Part shown: piece after piece, positions 1 to 9,200 of the stretch
Layout of the letters: each line of letters begins with the position of its first letter
How positions within the stretch are numbered: the stretch's first letter is position 1
NCBI RefSeq assembly: GCF_000716595.1
Contig: NZ_JNXC01000052.1
Coordinates: 1-52,913, forward strand
Direction: 5' to 3'
DNA from: Saccharothrix sp. NRRL B-16314
GTDB lineage: Bacteria; Actinomycetota; Actinomycetes; Mycobacteriales; Pseudonocardiaceae
Length of the DNA: 52,913 nt
Program-made: the position numbers and the translations under genes
Notes under the pieces: generated by a model
Seen by the model: the letters and a program-made list of their open reading frames with translations, nothing else
Told to the model about the DNA's origin: nothing
Databases searched by the model: none

Positions 1-99
1 AACACACTGCGACAGTGGCTCGGCACCGGCACCGGCACGTTCAGCCAATCCACCGAAATCGGCAGCGGCTGGACCGGCTTCAACCTCGCCGTGAACTGA
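1..99 (+). CDS. C-terminal end of an FG-GAP/VCBS-type repeat protein (partial)
   Basis: Frame 1 is open from the window edge to a TGA at 97-99 and encodes 32 residues. They contain the pattern GTFSQSTEIGSGWTGFN, which resembles the last FG-GAP/VCBS blade of secreted actinomycete proteins (an FG or TF pair followed by an IGSGW turn). Such repeats form beta-propellers in extracellular enzymes and adhesins. Only the tail is visible, so the catalytic part, if any, is unknown. A perfect hairpin follows six bases after the stop. Confidence 0.5.
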   Translation, partial: NTLRQWLGTGTGTFSQSTEIGSGWTGFNLAVN

Positions 100-104
100 T
101 CAAG

Positions 105-141
105 CGGCCGGGCCGGACGCCAGTCGCGTCCGGCCCGGCCG
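105..141. terminator. Perfect 16-bp hairpin, likely terminator
   Basis: Positions 105-120 and 126-141 are exact inverted complements (CGGCCGGGCCGGACGC) around a 5-base loop. The hairpin starts six bases after the stop of the gene at the window edge. There is no T-tract, which is common for actinomycete terminators. Confidence 0.75.
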
Positions 142-217
142 ATCGAAGAAACCACATCCGTACCCGATTCGTCCCCGCCACCAACGATCCGCGTGATCAC
201 TGACTCGGAGGCCCACC

Positions 218-1009
218 ATGCGCCGACCATCAACCGCCGACACGATGCCCACCGCGGCAGGCGACCGCGGGTCCGTGAGCGCGCGGATGACGACCACACG
301 CCGGCAACTGCTCACGGCGGGTGTCGTCGCGGTCGGCTCCACCTTCCTGACCCCGGGACAGGCGTTCGCCGACGGCTACGGCTCAGGCGCGTTAGGGCCG
401 TGGGAGACGCTGTCCAAGGCGATCTCCACCTTGACCCAGATCAGGCCGGTTCTCGAGACCGACGGGCTGTTCATGTTCGGGGACAGCATCGCGGTCCAGG
501 ACGGCAGCGCCCTGGCCAAGCGACTGTACAGCCGGACCGGAGACGTCATCGCCGTGCACAACTGGTCCGGTCGCCCGACGGCTCCGGCCGTCGACGCACT
601 GGCGCAATGGGCTCAAACCTACGGGCTGCCGAGCCGAATCCTGATGGCCACCGGCTCGAACGACATCTTCACCCCGCCGGTGTTCGCGGCCCAGGTTGAT
701 CGCACGATGACCATCGCAGGCCCGGGTCGAAAGGTGTACTGGGTGAACACCCAGGTTTCCCGGAGCGGCCAATCGACCGACGTCCAGTTGGCCGACCAGC
801 GCAACAGCGCCTGGATCAACCTCCAACTGGCCGACGCCCAACGCCGACACCCGAACCTGATCGTGATCCGCTGGGCCGAGTTCCTCGCCGCGAAGCCGAC
901 TCGGCTCACGGCGTACCTCCGCGACGGCGTCCACACCACCGCACCACTGGGCCAGGACGCTCGAAACGAACTCATCGTCCAGGCCATCGAGGCGGACGGA
1001 GGGCTGTAG
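218..1009 (+). CDS. Tat-exported SGNH/GDSL-type hydrolase
   Basis: 263 residues, with ATG preceded by GGAGG at good spacing. The N-terminus has a twin-arginine signal around residues 25-50 (TTTRRQLLTAG, then a hydrophobic stretch and GQAFA), so the protein is probably exported folded. A later ATG at residue 24 (MTTTRR) is an alternative start. The SGNH blocks are visible: block I as MFGDSIA near residue 86, a GSND block near residue 145, and a final DGVHTT (Asp-x-x-His) near residue 236. These supply the Ser, Gly, Asn and Asp/His residues of the family. Such enzymes cleave acyl or acetyl esters on lipids or polysaccharides; the substrate cannot be told. It stands alone behind a terminator. 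Confidence 0.8.
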   Translation: MRRPSTADTMPTAAGDRGSVSARMTTTRRQLLTAGVVAVGSTFLTPGQAFADGYGSGALGPWETLSKAISTLTQIRPVLETDGLFMFGDSIAVQDGSALAKRLYSRTGDVIAVHNWSGRPTAPAVDALAQWAQTYGLPSRILMATGSNDIFTPPVFAAQVDRTMTIAGPGRKVYWVNTQVSRSGQSTDVQLADQRNSAWINLQLADAQRRHPNLIVIRWAEFLAAKPTRLTAYLRDGVHTTAPLGQDARNELIVQAIEADGGL

Positions 1010-1020
1010 AACGTTCGGAT

Positions 1021-1158
1021 CTGGTGCACTTTCGGTGGTGGTGTCACCCGAGAAGGACGCGGTGGCGCAGGAGGCCCTACCCGGCTCTTCCACCCATCTG
1101 GCGCTTGATCAGGTTCGTCTTGGTGTTCACGTCTTCAGTGCGTCCGTTGTGGTGATCG
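1021..1158 (-). pseudogene. C-terminal remnant of an ISL3-family transposase
   Basis: On the minus strand a run reads DHHNGRTEDVNTKTNLIKRQM then GGRAG, a stop, and LLRHRVLLG. This matches the well-conserved C-terminus of actinomycete ISL3 transposases (N-G-x-T-E-x-N-x-K-x-K-x-x-x-R-Q-M-x-G-R-A-G). Stops interrupt it and the catalytic core is absent. The bases 1021-1040 next to it may be the old IS end. A second ISL3 scrap lies at 34264-34370. Confidence 0.6.
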
Positions 1159-1757
1159 AGGGGTGATCGCGACGGTGACGGCCGACAGCGTCCACCCGGC
1201 CTCGATCAGTTCAGCCACGGCGTCGACCACAACGCTGTTCTTCCCCGAACCCACCCGCCCGCCGATGGACGACGAGCACCTGCCGCGAGTCCGCAGCCAG
1301 CCATTCCACCACGCACCCGCACCGCCGGGTGCGTCGCCATGATCCCGGTCGGTTTGCCCTGTCGCGCCAACGACGCCGCTCGACGGTCCTACCGAGTGCC
1401 TCCCCCTCGCAACAGGATCAACACCGCACCGGCTTCCCAAACAGGACGCCCTGAACGATGACATCCCGTGCCTGTAGGACATTGCCCACCACGTTGTGCA
1501 CGGAATTGGAGACCACCTCGGCGGTGCCGGGAGGCAGCCGTCTGCACTTCCTGCTCGGACGGTTCCGTCTTCCTGCGGCGTCGGCGCGCTGCCACGACGT
1601 CGTACCTGCGCCGCGCTTGTGGCTCCATCTGACCCCCGACAACATCCTTACTTGTCGCCGACAGCGCGTCCTGCCGATCTCGGACGGCCGGCAGCCGTCG
1701 TTCGAATGCACGGACGCTAGTGCAGAGAAGTCTGCGTCAGGTGTCCACTGACCCGGG
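1159..1757. other. No intact gene; short minus-strand protein scraps
   Basis: No frame here looks like a complete gene. On the minus strand near 1450-1512 the piece NSVHNVVGNVLQARDV resembles the leader motif (VxGNVxQAR) that precedes NB-ARC, caspase-like and effector-type proteins in actinomycetes. It runs into a stop. A second minus-strand piece near 1160-1290 has a P-loop-like GSGKN followed by VVDAVAELIEAGW. Both are probably debris of a larger gene. Confidence 0.3.
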
Positions 1758-1990
1758 TTGACCCCGGCTCAGATGTCGCGGCTGGAGGAAATCCACACCG
1801 ACCTAGTTGACCGCCTTGAGGAGGCGAAACAGCAGGGCCGGGCGAGGTCGCCGCGATCGAGACCACCATGGCCGCCGCCGCCCACAAACTCGAAGTCCTC
1901 CGCGCGATGCCCCCAGGATGTCGATCCATCTGGTCATGCCCGCGCCACTCTGCTCTTGGATGATCCCGCCCACGCACCTGACCGGCGCGC
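1758..1990 (+). pseudogene. Broken fragment with a recombinase-like coiled tail
   Basis: One frame reads MSRLEEIHTDLVDRLEEAKQ. After a frame change near 1840 another reads GEVAAIETTMAAAAHKLEVL. Read together they give a charged helical segment of the kind I associate with C-terminal tails of actinomycete recombinase or integrase proteins; this attribution is from memory and weak. A related sequence (DLLVEIRDNLVTRIIEAKRD then GEVEGLQ) occurs at 2620-2705, so the motif was duplicated locally. Confidence 0.3.
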
Positions 1991-1999
1991 TGACGGTGT

Positions 2000-2452
2000 T
2001 CAGAGATGTGGTCCGAGGAGTGCCGTGAGGTCATGGGCGGCGGTGCTGAGTTGTTCACCTGCGTCCACCGTGAAGGCCGCTTGGACGCGCCAGCCATCGA
2101 GATCGGACGCCTGTGGGTACAGGTCGACACCTATGCGGACTCGACTCCCGAGATGTTGTCCCACAATCCGGAGATCATGCTCAACAGACTCGTAGACCTG
2201 GTCACCGTCCCACCCACGCCAGTTTTCCGCCATTCCGGCGAAGGACTCGACAAGATCGTCGAAGCCCACGGCGTAGTGGGACGCCACGGTCAACTCGGCG
2301 CGCAGTCCGGTGTGGACGACCTCGACGTCCACGGACCAGATCTCCCCTCCGCTTCCACGGACGACGTCGCGCAGGATGAGGGCGTGCCCATCTTGACCAA
2401 CCACCACTTGGCTCACCGAGTCATCATCGCAAACGACCCTGACCGACGGCAT
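2000..2452 (-). CDS. DUF6228 family protein, possible immunity protein
   Basis: About 150 residues, ending at 2000. It shows the DUF6228 pattern: IWSVDVEVVHTGLRAELTV, then ESFAGMAENWRGWDG, then a C-terminal beta segment with RVRIGVDLYP. The function of the family is not established. Genes of this type often lie near polymorphic toxins, and here a decayed Rhs toxin lies just upstream on the other strand, which would fit an orphan immunity gene (inference). The start is uncertain: ATG at 2452 gives MPSVRVV, and an in-frame ATG at 2488 adds 12 residues. Neither has a clear ribosome binding site. Confidence 0.65.
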   Translation of the reverse strand: MPSVRVVCDDDSVSQVVVGQDGHALILRDVVRGSGGEIWSVDVEVVHTGLRAELTVASHYAVGFDDLVESFAGMAENWRGWDGDQVYESVEHDLRIVGQHLGSRVRIGVDLYPQASDLDGWRVQAAFTVDAGEQLSTAAHDLTALLGPHL

Positions 2453-2547
2453 CCGTTCATTCGTGCTTTGGAGCCGCGACACACCCAAAGCCTCACGTTG
2501 TCGTCAAGATTTCTGCCACGCCAAGTACGAAGACCGTCGAACGGGCG

Positions 2548-3391
2548 GTGATCGACGTCAAGATCATTTCGGTTCAGCCTGCGTTCGATTCCCCATGCCG
2601 GCCCGATCCCGCCCAACGCGACCTGCTCGTCGAGATCCGCGACAACCTCGTCACCCGCATCATCGAAGCCAAACGTGACGGCCGGCCCGGCGAGGTCGAA
2701 GGACTCCAGACCGGACGGCACCACGCCGGCCGTCCCCGGCGAGTCTTCCGACCCCGTGCAACCGGACAGCCCGAACCAGCCTGCGGACTCGGACGGCCGG
2801 AAGACCCCCGAGTCGGACCGGGTTTGCGAGAACGACCCGGTCGATATCGCGAGTGGCGACGTCGTGCTCGGCCAGACCGACGTCGACCTGGCGGGCGTCC
2901 TACCGCCGGTGCTGCGTCGCACGTCCCGTTCTACCGGACGGGCACGGTGTTCGGCCGGAGCTGGGCGAGCACGCTCGACCAGCGGTTGGAGGTCAACGCC
3001 TGCGGCGTGGTGTTCGTCGCCGAGGACAGGATGATTCTGGTCTACCCCCAGCCACCCGTGTCGGGTGAGGTGCCGCCCGAGGTCGGCCCGCGTTGGCCGC
3101 CCACACGCAACGGCGCCGGGTACACCGTCCGCCGTCGGGACAACGGCCGGTCCCTGCACTTCGACAGCCCGAGGCCGTGGTGCCGCTCGCCGCCGCCACC
3201 GACCGCACAGTGGCAATCGCATCGACCTGCCGCGGGAGAGCGGTCTCGATCCGCCACAGCGGCGGTTACCACGTCGATGTCGCCACCGAGGGCGGACGCG
3301 TCACCGAACTGCGGCTGCGCGACCCGCACGGGGGGCGACCCGACCACGCTGGTCCGCTACGGCTGCGACGACATCGGTGACCTGAATCGCG
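2548..3391 (+). pseudogene. Frameshifted N-terminal part of an Rhs-type (DUF6531) polymorphic toxin
   Basis: Rhs signatures appear in successive frames. DPVDIASGDVVLGQTDV lies near 2840-2890 and marks the start of DUF6531. FGRSWASTLDQRLEV lies near 2950, then GVVFVAEDRMILVYP and GPRWPPTRNGAGYTV near 3000-3130. After a further shift come VSIRHSGGYHVDV and GRVTELRLRDP, and then LVRYGCDDIGDLNRV near 3350. At least two frameshifts are needed to join them and the YD-repeat shell and toxin tip are absent, so the gene is dead. Intact Rhs proteins encapsulate a C-terminal toxin and are delivered to competitors. Confidence 0.75.
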
Positions 3392-3403
3392 TGAGGCTGA
3401 GGG

Positions 3404-3817
3404 TCATACTGCGTCCAGTTCGGTGCCTATCGCACCGGCCGAGCAAAGCGAACGCCCGAGATCCCCTGTGAAGGTGCGAGGGTATCGCCGCCACCACCAC
3501 AGGTCGGGGCCAGGAAGCCTGTGGAACTGACCGAGCACTCGGCCGTCATCGTCGATGGTCGCAGCTTTGTACCGGTCGTCCAGAGCTTTGATCTGCGGGG
3601 TCCAGAGCTGGACGATGTGTTCGTCGAGCAGGAGCCACGCCTCGTGCAGCCAGTTCCGGCAGTAGAGGTCGTTGGTGTACTCATGGATGTCGTCGCCGTA
3701 GCCGCGCTCGATGGCTCCCACCAGGGCAGTCCACGCGTTCACCCTTTCAGCGACCGTGAATGCCGTCCGCCAGCCGCGCTGGTGCAACAGCTCCCCTACC
3801 TCGGTTTCAGTAGCCAC
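3404..3817 (-). CDS. Hypothetical 137-residue protein, possible immunity protein
   Basis: GTG start at 3817 (MATETEVGELLHQRGW); the stop lies next to the end of the Rhs remnant. The sequence is acidic and rich in aromatic residues, with WLHEAWLLLDEHIVQLW in the middle and PDLWWWRRYPR near the end. No signal peptide or membrane segment is visible. I do not recognise a named domain. Its place immediately after a broken Rhs toxin, on the opposite strand, would suit an orphan immunity or toxin-associated gene, but this is inference only. Confidence 0.6.
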   Translation of the reverse strand: MATETEVGELLHQRGWRTAFTVAERVNAWTALVGAIERGYGDDIHEYTNDLYCRNWLHEAWLLLDEHIVQLWTPQIKALDDRYKAATIDDDGRVLGQFHRLPGPDLWWWRRYPRTFTGDLGRSLCSAGAIGTELDAV

Positions 3818-3879
3818 GGCGTGAGGCTCTCATGCCGAATCCGGCCAGACGACCGAGACGTGTCCGGTCACAGGCTGGC

Positions 3880-4250
3880 TGGACCCACGAAGCGCAACAC
3901 GGTCCGCACCACGTTCGCCGAAGCCCTCGCGGCTTACAGCTCGTACATGGAGTTCCCCTACGCGATCCGGTGCCGGCGAGCCGACGCGCCGGGCGAGGAG
4001 CGGGTCCGGCTGTCCGAGGGCTGAGGAAGTCGAGGCGAACCTCGCCTACTACGTCTGGACCAGCGTCGAGTCCGAGCTGGTCGGAGCGGCGTACGCGAAC
4101 CTCGTGCGCGACTGCGGCGGGTCGTGGGAGCAGCGATGCACGATGCAAGGAAGGCGCAGCCCAACGACTCGGACGAGGGTATGAGCATCCCCCTCAGCAT
4201 GATCGACCTCAGCGCGCTGGGCGAACACAACACCGCCACCCCGACGCTGG
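3880..4250 (+). pseudogene. Frameshifted hypothetical gene
   Basis: Three consecutive frames carry protein-like text: TTFAEALAAYSSYMEFPYAI with RRADAPGEERVRLSEG to a stop near 4023, then AEEVEANLAYYVWTSVESEL with GAAYANLVRDCGGSW, then MHDARKAQPNDSDEGMS and IPLSMIDLSALGEHN to a stop near 4263. Joined, they make one helical protein of roughly 125 residues, so a single ancestral gene has taken two frameshifts. I do not recognise the family; no catalytic motif is visible. Confidence 0.5.
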
Positions 4251-4260
4251 GCGCGACTAC

Positions 4261-4722
4261 CTGACGGCCTTTGCCCTTACGGCAGGCGTCTCCCGTTCCG
4301 GTGCATTGCCCCGACGCGTCTGGGCGGTCCACCACCGGCCTCCACAACACCCTGAGCGGAGCAACCACGCGTGCAGTGCACTGGGCCCGATCGTCTCACT
4401 CGGATCGCCTGAGCGGCCGTTCGCTCACAGCAGTCCACTCGCTCACGATCACCGAAATGCATAGTTCGTCAATGGATACAATAATGCAACGAACAGACCG
4501 CAAAAAGTGGGACCAAAAGCACCGCGAACGTGCTCTGATCAGCCCTGGCGCCACTAGTTGCACGTGATCGAAGCTCACATTTTTCTCGTGTAACCATGTC
4601 ACTCGAACGAGCGATGGATCGTTGGCGCGTTCACCAAGCGATCAAAGAGGAGGAACTCCGCTGAGCTTCTCGAACACACTTTCGACCGCACCCCCTGATC
4701 GCAGCAAAGCAGGCTGACCACC
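4261..4722. other. Leader region of the defence operon; possible promoter
   Basis: No gene is visible. The stretch 4440-4600 is clearly richer in A and T than its surroundings and includes GGATACAATAATG near 4474, where TACAAT could be a -10 element. No good -35 hexamer is seen at 17-18 bp. As the only sizeable gap upstream of the six-gene operon, this is the most likely place for its promoter. Confidence 0.3.
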
Positions 4723-6297
4723 ATGCGCATGATCCCGGACTCGGTGAGTCCCGGTTCCAGCAATGCCGAGCAGGCGATCTTCTCCCAACTGGAAGCACTT
4801 GAAGTGCTCGGATGGGAGTACGCCATGCACAGCACCAACCTGCCTGAACACGATCGCAAGCGGGTGTGCGAGATCGATTTCCTCCTATTGGGTGAACGCG
4901 GTCTGCTCGTGCTCGAGGTCAAGGGCGGTGAGATCCTCCTGAAGAGGGACGTCTGGCACACGCGCGACCTCAAGGGCAAGCGGCACCGGCTCAAGGAGAG
5001 CCCGCTCAACCAGGCGAGGACGAGCATGTTCGCCTTGGAGAAGGTCCTCCGCCGCACCACGGATCCCGAGTTGGTCGAGCGCACGGTGTTCGGGTACGGC
5101 GTTGTCTTCCCGGACAGCGGGTTCGACCCGGTCAGTGCGCAGTGGGCCCCGGAGATGGTGATCAACTCGATCCGACTCGAGTCAGAGGGGTGGGTCGACT
5201 GCCTCGACCGGTTGGGGGCGTTCTGGGAGGGCAAGCCCGAACCCCGCGGACCTCTGTCGGCGGAGGACGTCGAGCGCTACCTCAACGTCCTCCGCCCCGA
5301 CTTCGATCGCGTGCTGTCCCTCCGACGTCTCGACGACTTGGTCGAGAAAGAACTCGTCGCCCTGACCAAGAGCCAGTACAAGGCGCTCGACCAGCACCAC
5401 AGGAACCCGCGGTTGGTGTTCGAGGGTGGTGCGGGAACGGGCAAGACCATGTTGGCGGTCGAGATGTGCCGGCGTGTCCGGGGCTCGGAGAAGCGAATCC
5501 TGTTGACGTGCCGCAGTCACGTCCTGGCTGCTTTCATCCGCTCGCAGCAGGAGCTGGACGGCATCACCGCAGTTCCGTTCGAGCAGGTGTCCGCTTTTGA
5601 CGCGGATTCGTTCGACGTGGTCGTGGTGGACGAGGCGCAGGACGTCATCAACGCACGCGACCTCGACGTGTTGGACACCGTGTTGACAGGCGGGTTGGTC
5701 GACGGACGCTGGGCGTTCTTCCTCGACTCGAACAACCAGCGGGGTCTGGTCGGTCACTACGAGGACGAGGCAAAGGCCAGGTTGGACTCCCACCGCCCTA
5801 CCTTCGTCGACCTGATGGACAACTGCCGCAACACGATCGAGATCGTCCGTGCCACGCAGGAGCGCACCGGAGCCGATCTGGGGGTGACCACGGCCGGTCA
5901 CGGTCGCGAGGTCGTGGTGGTCGAGATGGACCGCGGGGAGGCCGTCACCGCGCTGTCGACGGCCTTGGTCGAGCTGGAGGAGCACGGCGTGCCGCTCGAG
6001 CAGGTGGTGTTGCTGTCACCGCACGAGCTGCTCACATCGATCTTCGCCGAGCTGCCGACCGACTGGCGCGATCGGATCGACGTGCTGGACCTGATGCGCA
6101 TGCGCAGGCCCGGCCGTGGACGTGTCGGGTTCGCACGGGTCGCTGAGTTCAAGGGGTTGGAGAGCCGGTACGTCGTCCTGGAAGTGGACGAGACAGCGGA
6201 CGAGCAGTCGGCGCGCGCTCAGCTGTACGTGGGGATGACCCGGGCAAAGGCCGCGCTGTGGGTGGTCAAGCCCTGCGGATCGGGGGTAGGAGCATGA
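4723..6297 (+). CDS. NERD-domain nuclease fused to SF1 (UvrD-like) helicase, defence-associated
   Basis: 524 residues. The N-terminal 100 residues form a NERD nuclease-related domain of the PD-(D/E)xK fold: Glu16, Asp52 in CEIDFLLLGERG, Glu65 and Lys67 in LLVLEVKGG, and Gln97. An SF1 helicase core follows, with Walker A GGAGTGKT near residue 235, Walker B VVVDEAQD near residue 303, and the C-terminal motifs EFKGLESRYVVLE and QLYVGMTRAKAALWV near residue 500. It probably couples ATP-driven DNA translocation to cleavage. It is the first gene of the operon and its stop overlaps the next start by 4 bp. In classical DISARM this position is held by DrmD or other helicases, so this looks like a substitution. 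The start at 4723 is chosen over ATG 4729; the ribosome binding site is weak. Confidence 0.85.
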   Translation: MRMIPDSVSPGSSNAEQAIFSQLEALEVLGWEYAMHSTNLPEHDRKRVCEIDFLLLGERGLLVLEVKGGEILLKRDVWHTRDLKGKRHRLKESPLNQARTSMFALEKVLRRTTDPELVERTVFGYGVVFPDSGFDPVSAQWAPEMVINSIRLESEGWVDCLDRLGAFWEGKPEPRGPLSAEDVERYLNVLRPDFDRVLSLRRLDDLVEKELVALTKSQYKALDQHHRNPRLVFEGGAGTGKTMLAVEMCRRVRGSEKRILLTCRSHVLAAFIRSQQELDGITAVPFEQVSAFDADSFDVVVVDEAQDVINARDLDVLDTVLTGGLVDGRWAFFLDSNNQRGLVGHYEDEAKARLDSHRPTFVDLMDNCRNTIEIVRATQERTGADLGVTTAGHGREVVVVEMDRGEAVTALSTALVELEEHGVPLEQVVLLSPHELLTSIFAELPTDWRDRIDVLDLMRMRRPGRGRVGFARVAEFKGLESRYVVLEVDETADEQSARAQLYVGMTRAKAALWVVKPCGSGVGA

Positions 6298-9200
6298 CGG
6301 AGGTGCAGACCACGGGGTTCCCGGATCGGGACCGGGTGCTCGAATACCTTCACGACCAGTTGGTCGGCCCGGCGGAGGGCGACGACGAGGTCCTGTACGA
6401 GAAGGCACCGCAGCATCGGTACCTGACCGCCGTGCTGTTCCCGATGTCGCTCACCCCGCCCGCCGACGCAAGCGGCCCGGCGGACGACGCCGAAGAGGTC
6501 GACGAGCAGGCCGGTGCGCTGCCCGAGGACGACGACGAGGACCCCATAACCCTGGCAGGGCAGAGCCGGCCGAGTTCCGCCGGATTCAGCTTCATGACCA
6601 CGGGTCGCTCCGCGATCGACGTCGAGGTGCGAGCCGCGCGGTACCTGAGCGTCGCGGACGATGAGTGGCAGCGGGAACCGCTCGACCTCGTGGGGGACGA
6701 AGCGGTGCGGCTCGAGCCCTCGCCCTCCGGGACCAGCCGGGGAGAACCTCTCTGGGACGGAGCGGCCAGCATCGAGGTCACGTGGCGTCCACACGCCGAC
6801 GGCGTGATCGTCACTGTCGTCCTCGTCAACCGCGCGGTGCAGGCAGAGCGCCAGCAGGTAAACCCGGAGGACTGCCTCTTCCAAGTGTCGCTGCACTGCT
6901 CGGTCGTGGAGGGTTCCATCATCCCTTATCCAGCGCAGGCACGAGCGCACAGCGACGAGGAGGCGGAGGAACTCGACCTCCAGTACCGCGACGTGCCGGT
7001 GTACGCCGTCGGCCACGGAACGGCTGCTCGCTGGGACATCACGGGTGAACAGCCGGATTGGGTCGGCACGTCCTTCCTCCCGGTGCACGTCGTGCCCGAC
7101 GTCGCTTTCGACCTGCCAGACGGGGCGAACCTGCCGGACGTGGCAGATGTGCTTCGCTTGAACTTCTTGGGCGGGATCGACAAAAACCCCAAGCCCGTTT
7201 TCGATGCCTTGACCCGTTTCGTCGACCGGTACTCGGGCTGGATCGAGGCAACCTGGGACGCCGCAGCGGAAACCCTCGCCACCCGGTTGCACCCCGCCGC
7301 TAAGCGCCTGCGGGACCGCGCGGAACGAGCGCGGGACCGCATGCTCGCCGGTATCGAGTTCCTGGGCGAGGACCAGGACGCCCTCAAGGCGTTCGCACTG
7401 GCCAATCGCGTGATGCTCATGCAGATGGCGCACAGCCGCGAGGACCTTGCCGGTTCGCCACACGCCCCGTCGGAAGCACCAGACCCGAAGGTCGACTACG
7501 ACTCGCTCGACCATGCGTGGCGCCCGTTCCAGCTCGGCTTCCTGCTGATGACGGTGGAGGGAGTGGTTCGCGAAGGCGACGAGCGCGACCTTGTCGACCT
7601 GATCTGGTTCCCCACCGGTGGTGGAAAAACCGAGGCGTACCTGGGGCTAGCGGCGTTCAGTATCCTGCACCGACGGCTGACCCGAGGTGACGCCGGGGCC
7701 GGCACGACGGTCATCACGAGGTACACCCTGCGCTTGCTCACCAGTCAGCAGTTCCAGCGGGCCGCCACCATGATCGCAGCCTGTGAGCTGGTGCGCCGCG
7801 GTGCTGATGGGCAGCTCGGCAGCCGTCCGGTGTCGATCGGGCTGTGGGTCGGTGGCGACAACAGCCCCAACACCTTCACCGAGGCCCGTCGACTACTCGC
7901 GCGGGCACGCGACGGCGCCGCAGGTGACCAGGGCTTCCAGATCGAGTCGTGCCCGTGGTGCGGCACGCGGATCGTGCCCAGCCGGTCCGAGGACGAGCAG
8001 CGCTGGGGAATCTCGGCGACCAACAACTCCTTCCGCGTACGCTGCGTGAACGACAAGTGCCCGTTCCGCACCGAGCTTCCCATGTCGTCCGTGGACGAGG
8101 ACCTCTACCTGAACCCACCCACCATGTTGGTGGGCACGGTCGACAAGTTCGCCCGCACGGTCTGGAAAGAGGACACCGGCGCGCTCTTCGGCGCAGGGCG
8201 CGACCCAGGTCCGTCGTTGATCATCCAGGACGAGTTCCACCTGATCTCCGGACCGCTCGGAACCATCGTCGGTCTCTACGAAGCAGCCTTCGACGTGCTG
8301 CTGGAGCACCTGGGGCACAAGCCGAAGATCGTCGCGGCCACGGCCACCATCCGCCGGGCTGACGAGCAGACCAAAGGCGTCTTCGGGCGTCCTGTCGCAC
8401 TGTTCCCGCCCGCCGGCGTGGACGCGTCCGACTCGTACTTCGTGCGCACCGACCGCGAACGTCCGGGACGCGCCTACGCGGGAGTCATGCCCCAGGGGCA
8501 CACACCACTCACCGCACTCATCCACGTCGCCGCGGCGCAGTTGCAGGCACCGGTCGAGGTGGACCTGGCACCTGCCGCCAAGGACGCCTACTCGACGCTG
8601 GTCGTCTACCACAACAGCCTCCGCGAGCTGGGCAAGACGATCAACCTGGCCTCGGACGACATCCCGTCGCGGCTGAAGGTGATCGCACGGGCTGAAGACG
8701 ACGTGCGACACCTCGACGACGACAACGTGGTCGAGCTGACCAGCAACGTGGCGTCCGCGCAGATCCCGCAGCGCTTGGACCGGCTCAAGAAGCCGCACGA
8801 CGAACCGGGAGGTGTGGCTTTCCTGGCCAGCACCAACATGATCTCGGTCGGCGTCGACGTCGGCCGGCTCGGCATCATGACCGTCGTCGGCCAGCCCAAG
8901 ACGACCGCCGAGTACATCCAGGCCACCAGCCGCGTCGGGCGCAGCGCGGACCGCCCGGGCCTCGTCGTGACCGTCTACTCGCCGTCCAAGCCGCGCGACC
9001 GGTCGCACTACGAGTCGTTCGCCCCCTACCACGCGACTCTCTACCGGTCGGTGGAACCGAGTTCGGTCACCCCGTTCTCGGTGCCGGCCAGGTTGCGCGC
9101 CCTCCACGCGGACCTCGTCGTACTGGTGCGGCACGCGCTCGGCCTCTCATCCGACCAGGAAGCCGCTTCGTTCGACCCCTCCGACGAGCGGTTCCTCGCG

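Noticed and set aside
1135..1482. P-loop-like GSGKN frame on the minus strand as an ATPase gene.
   Set aside because: It is short, lacks a Walker B motif and merges with transposase remnant in another frame.
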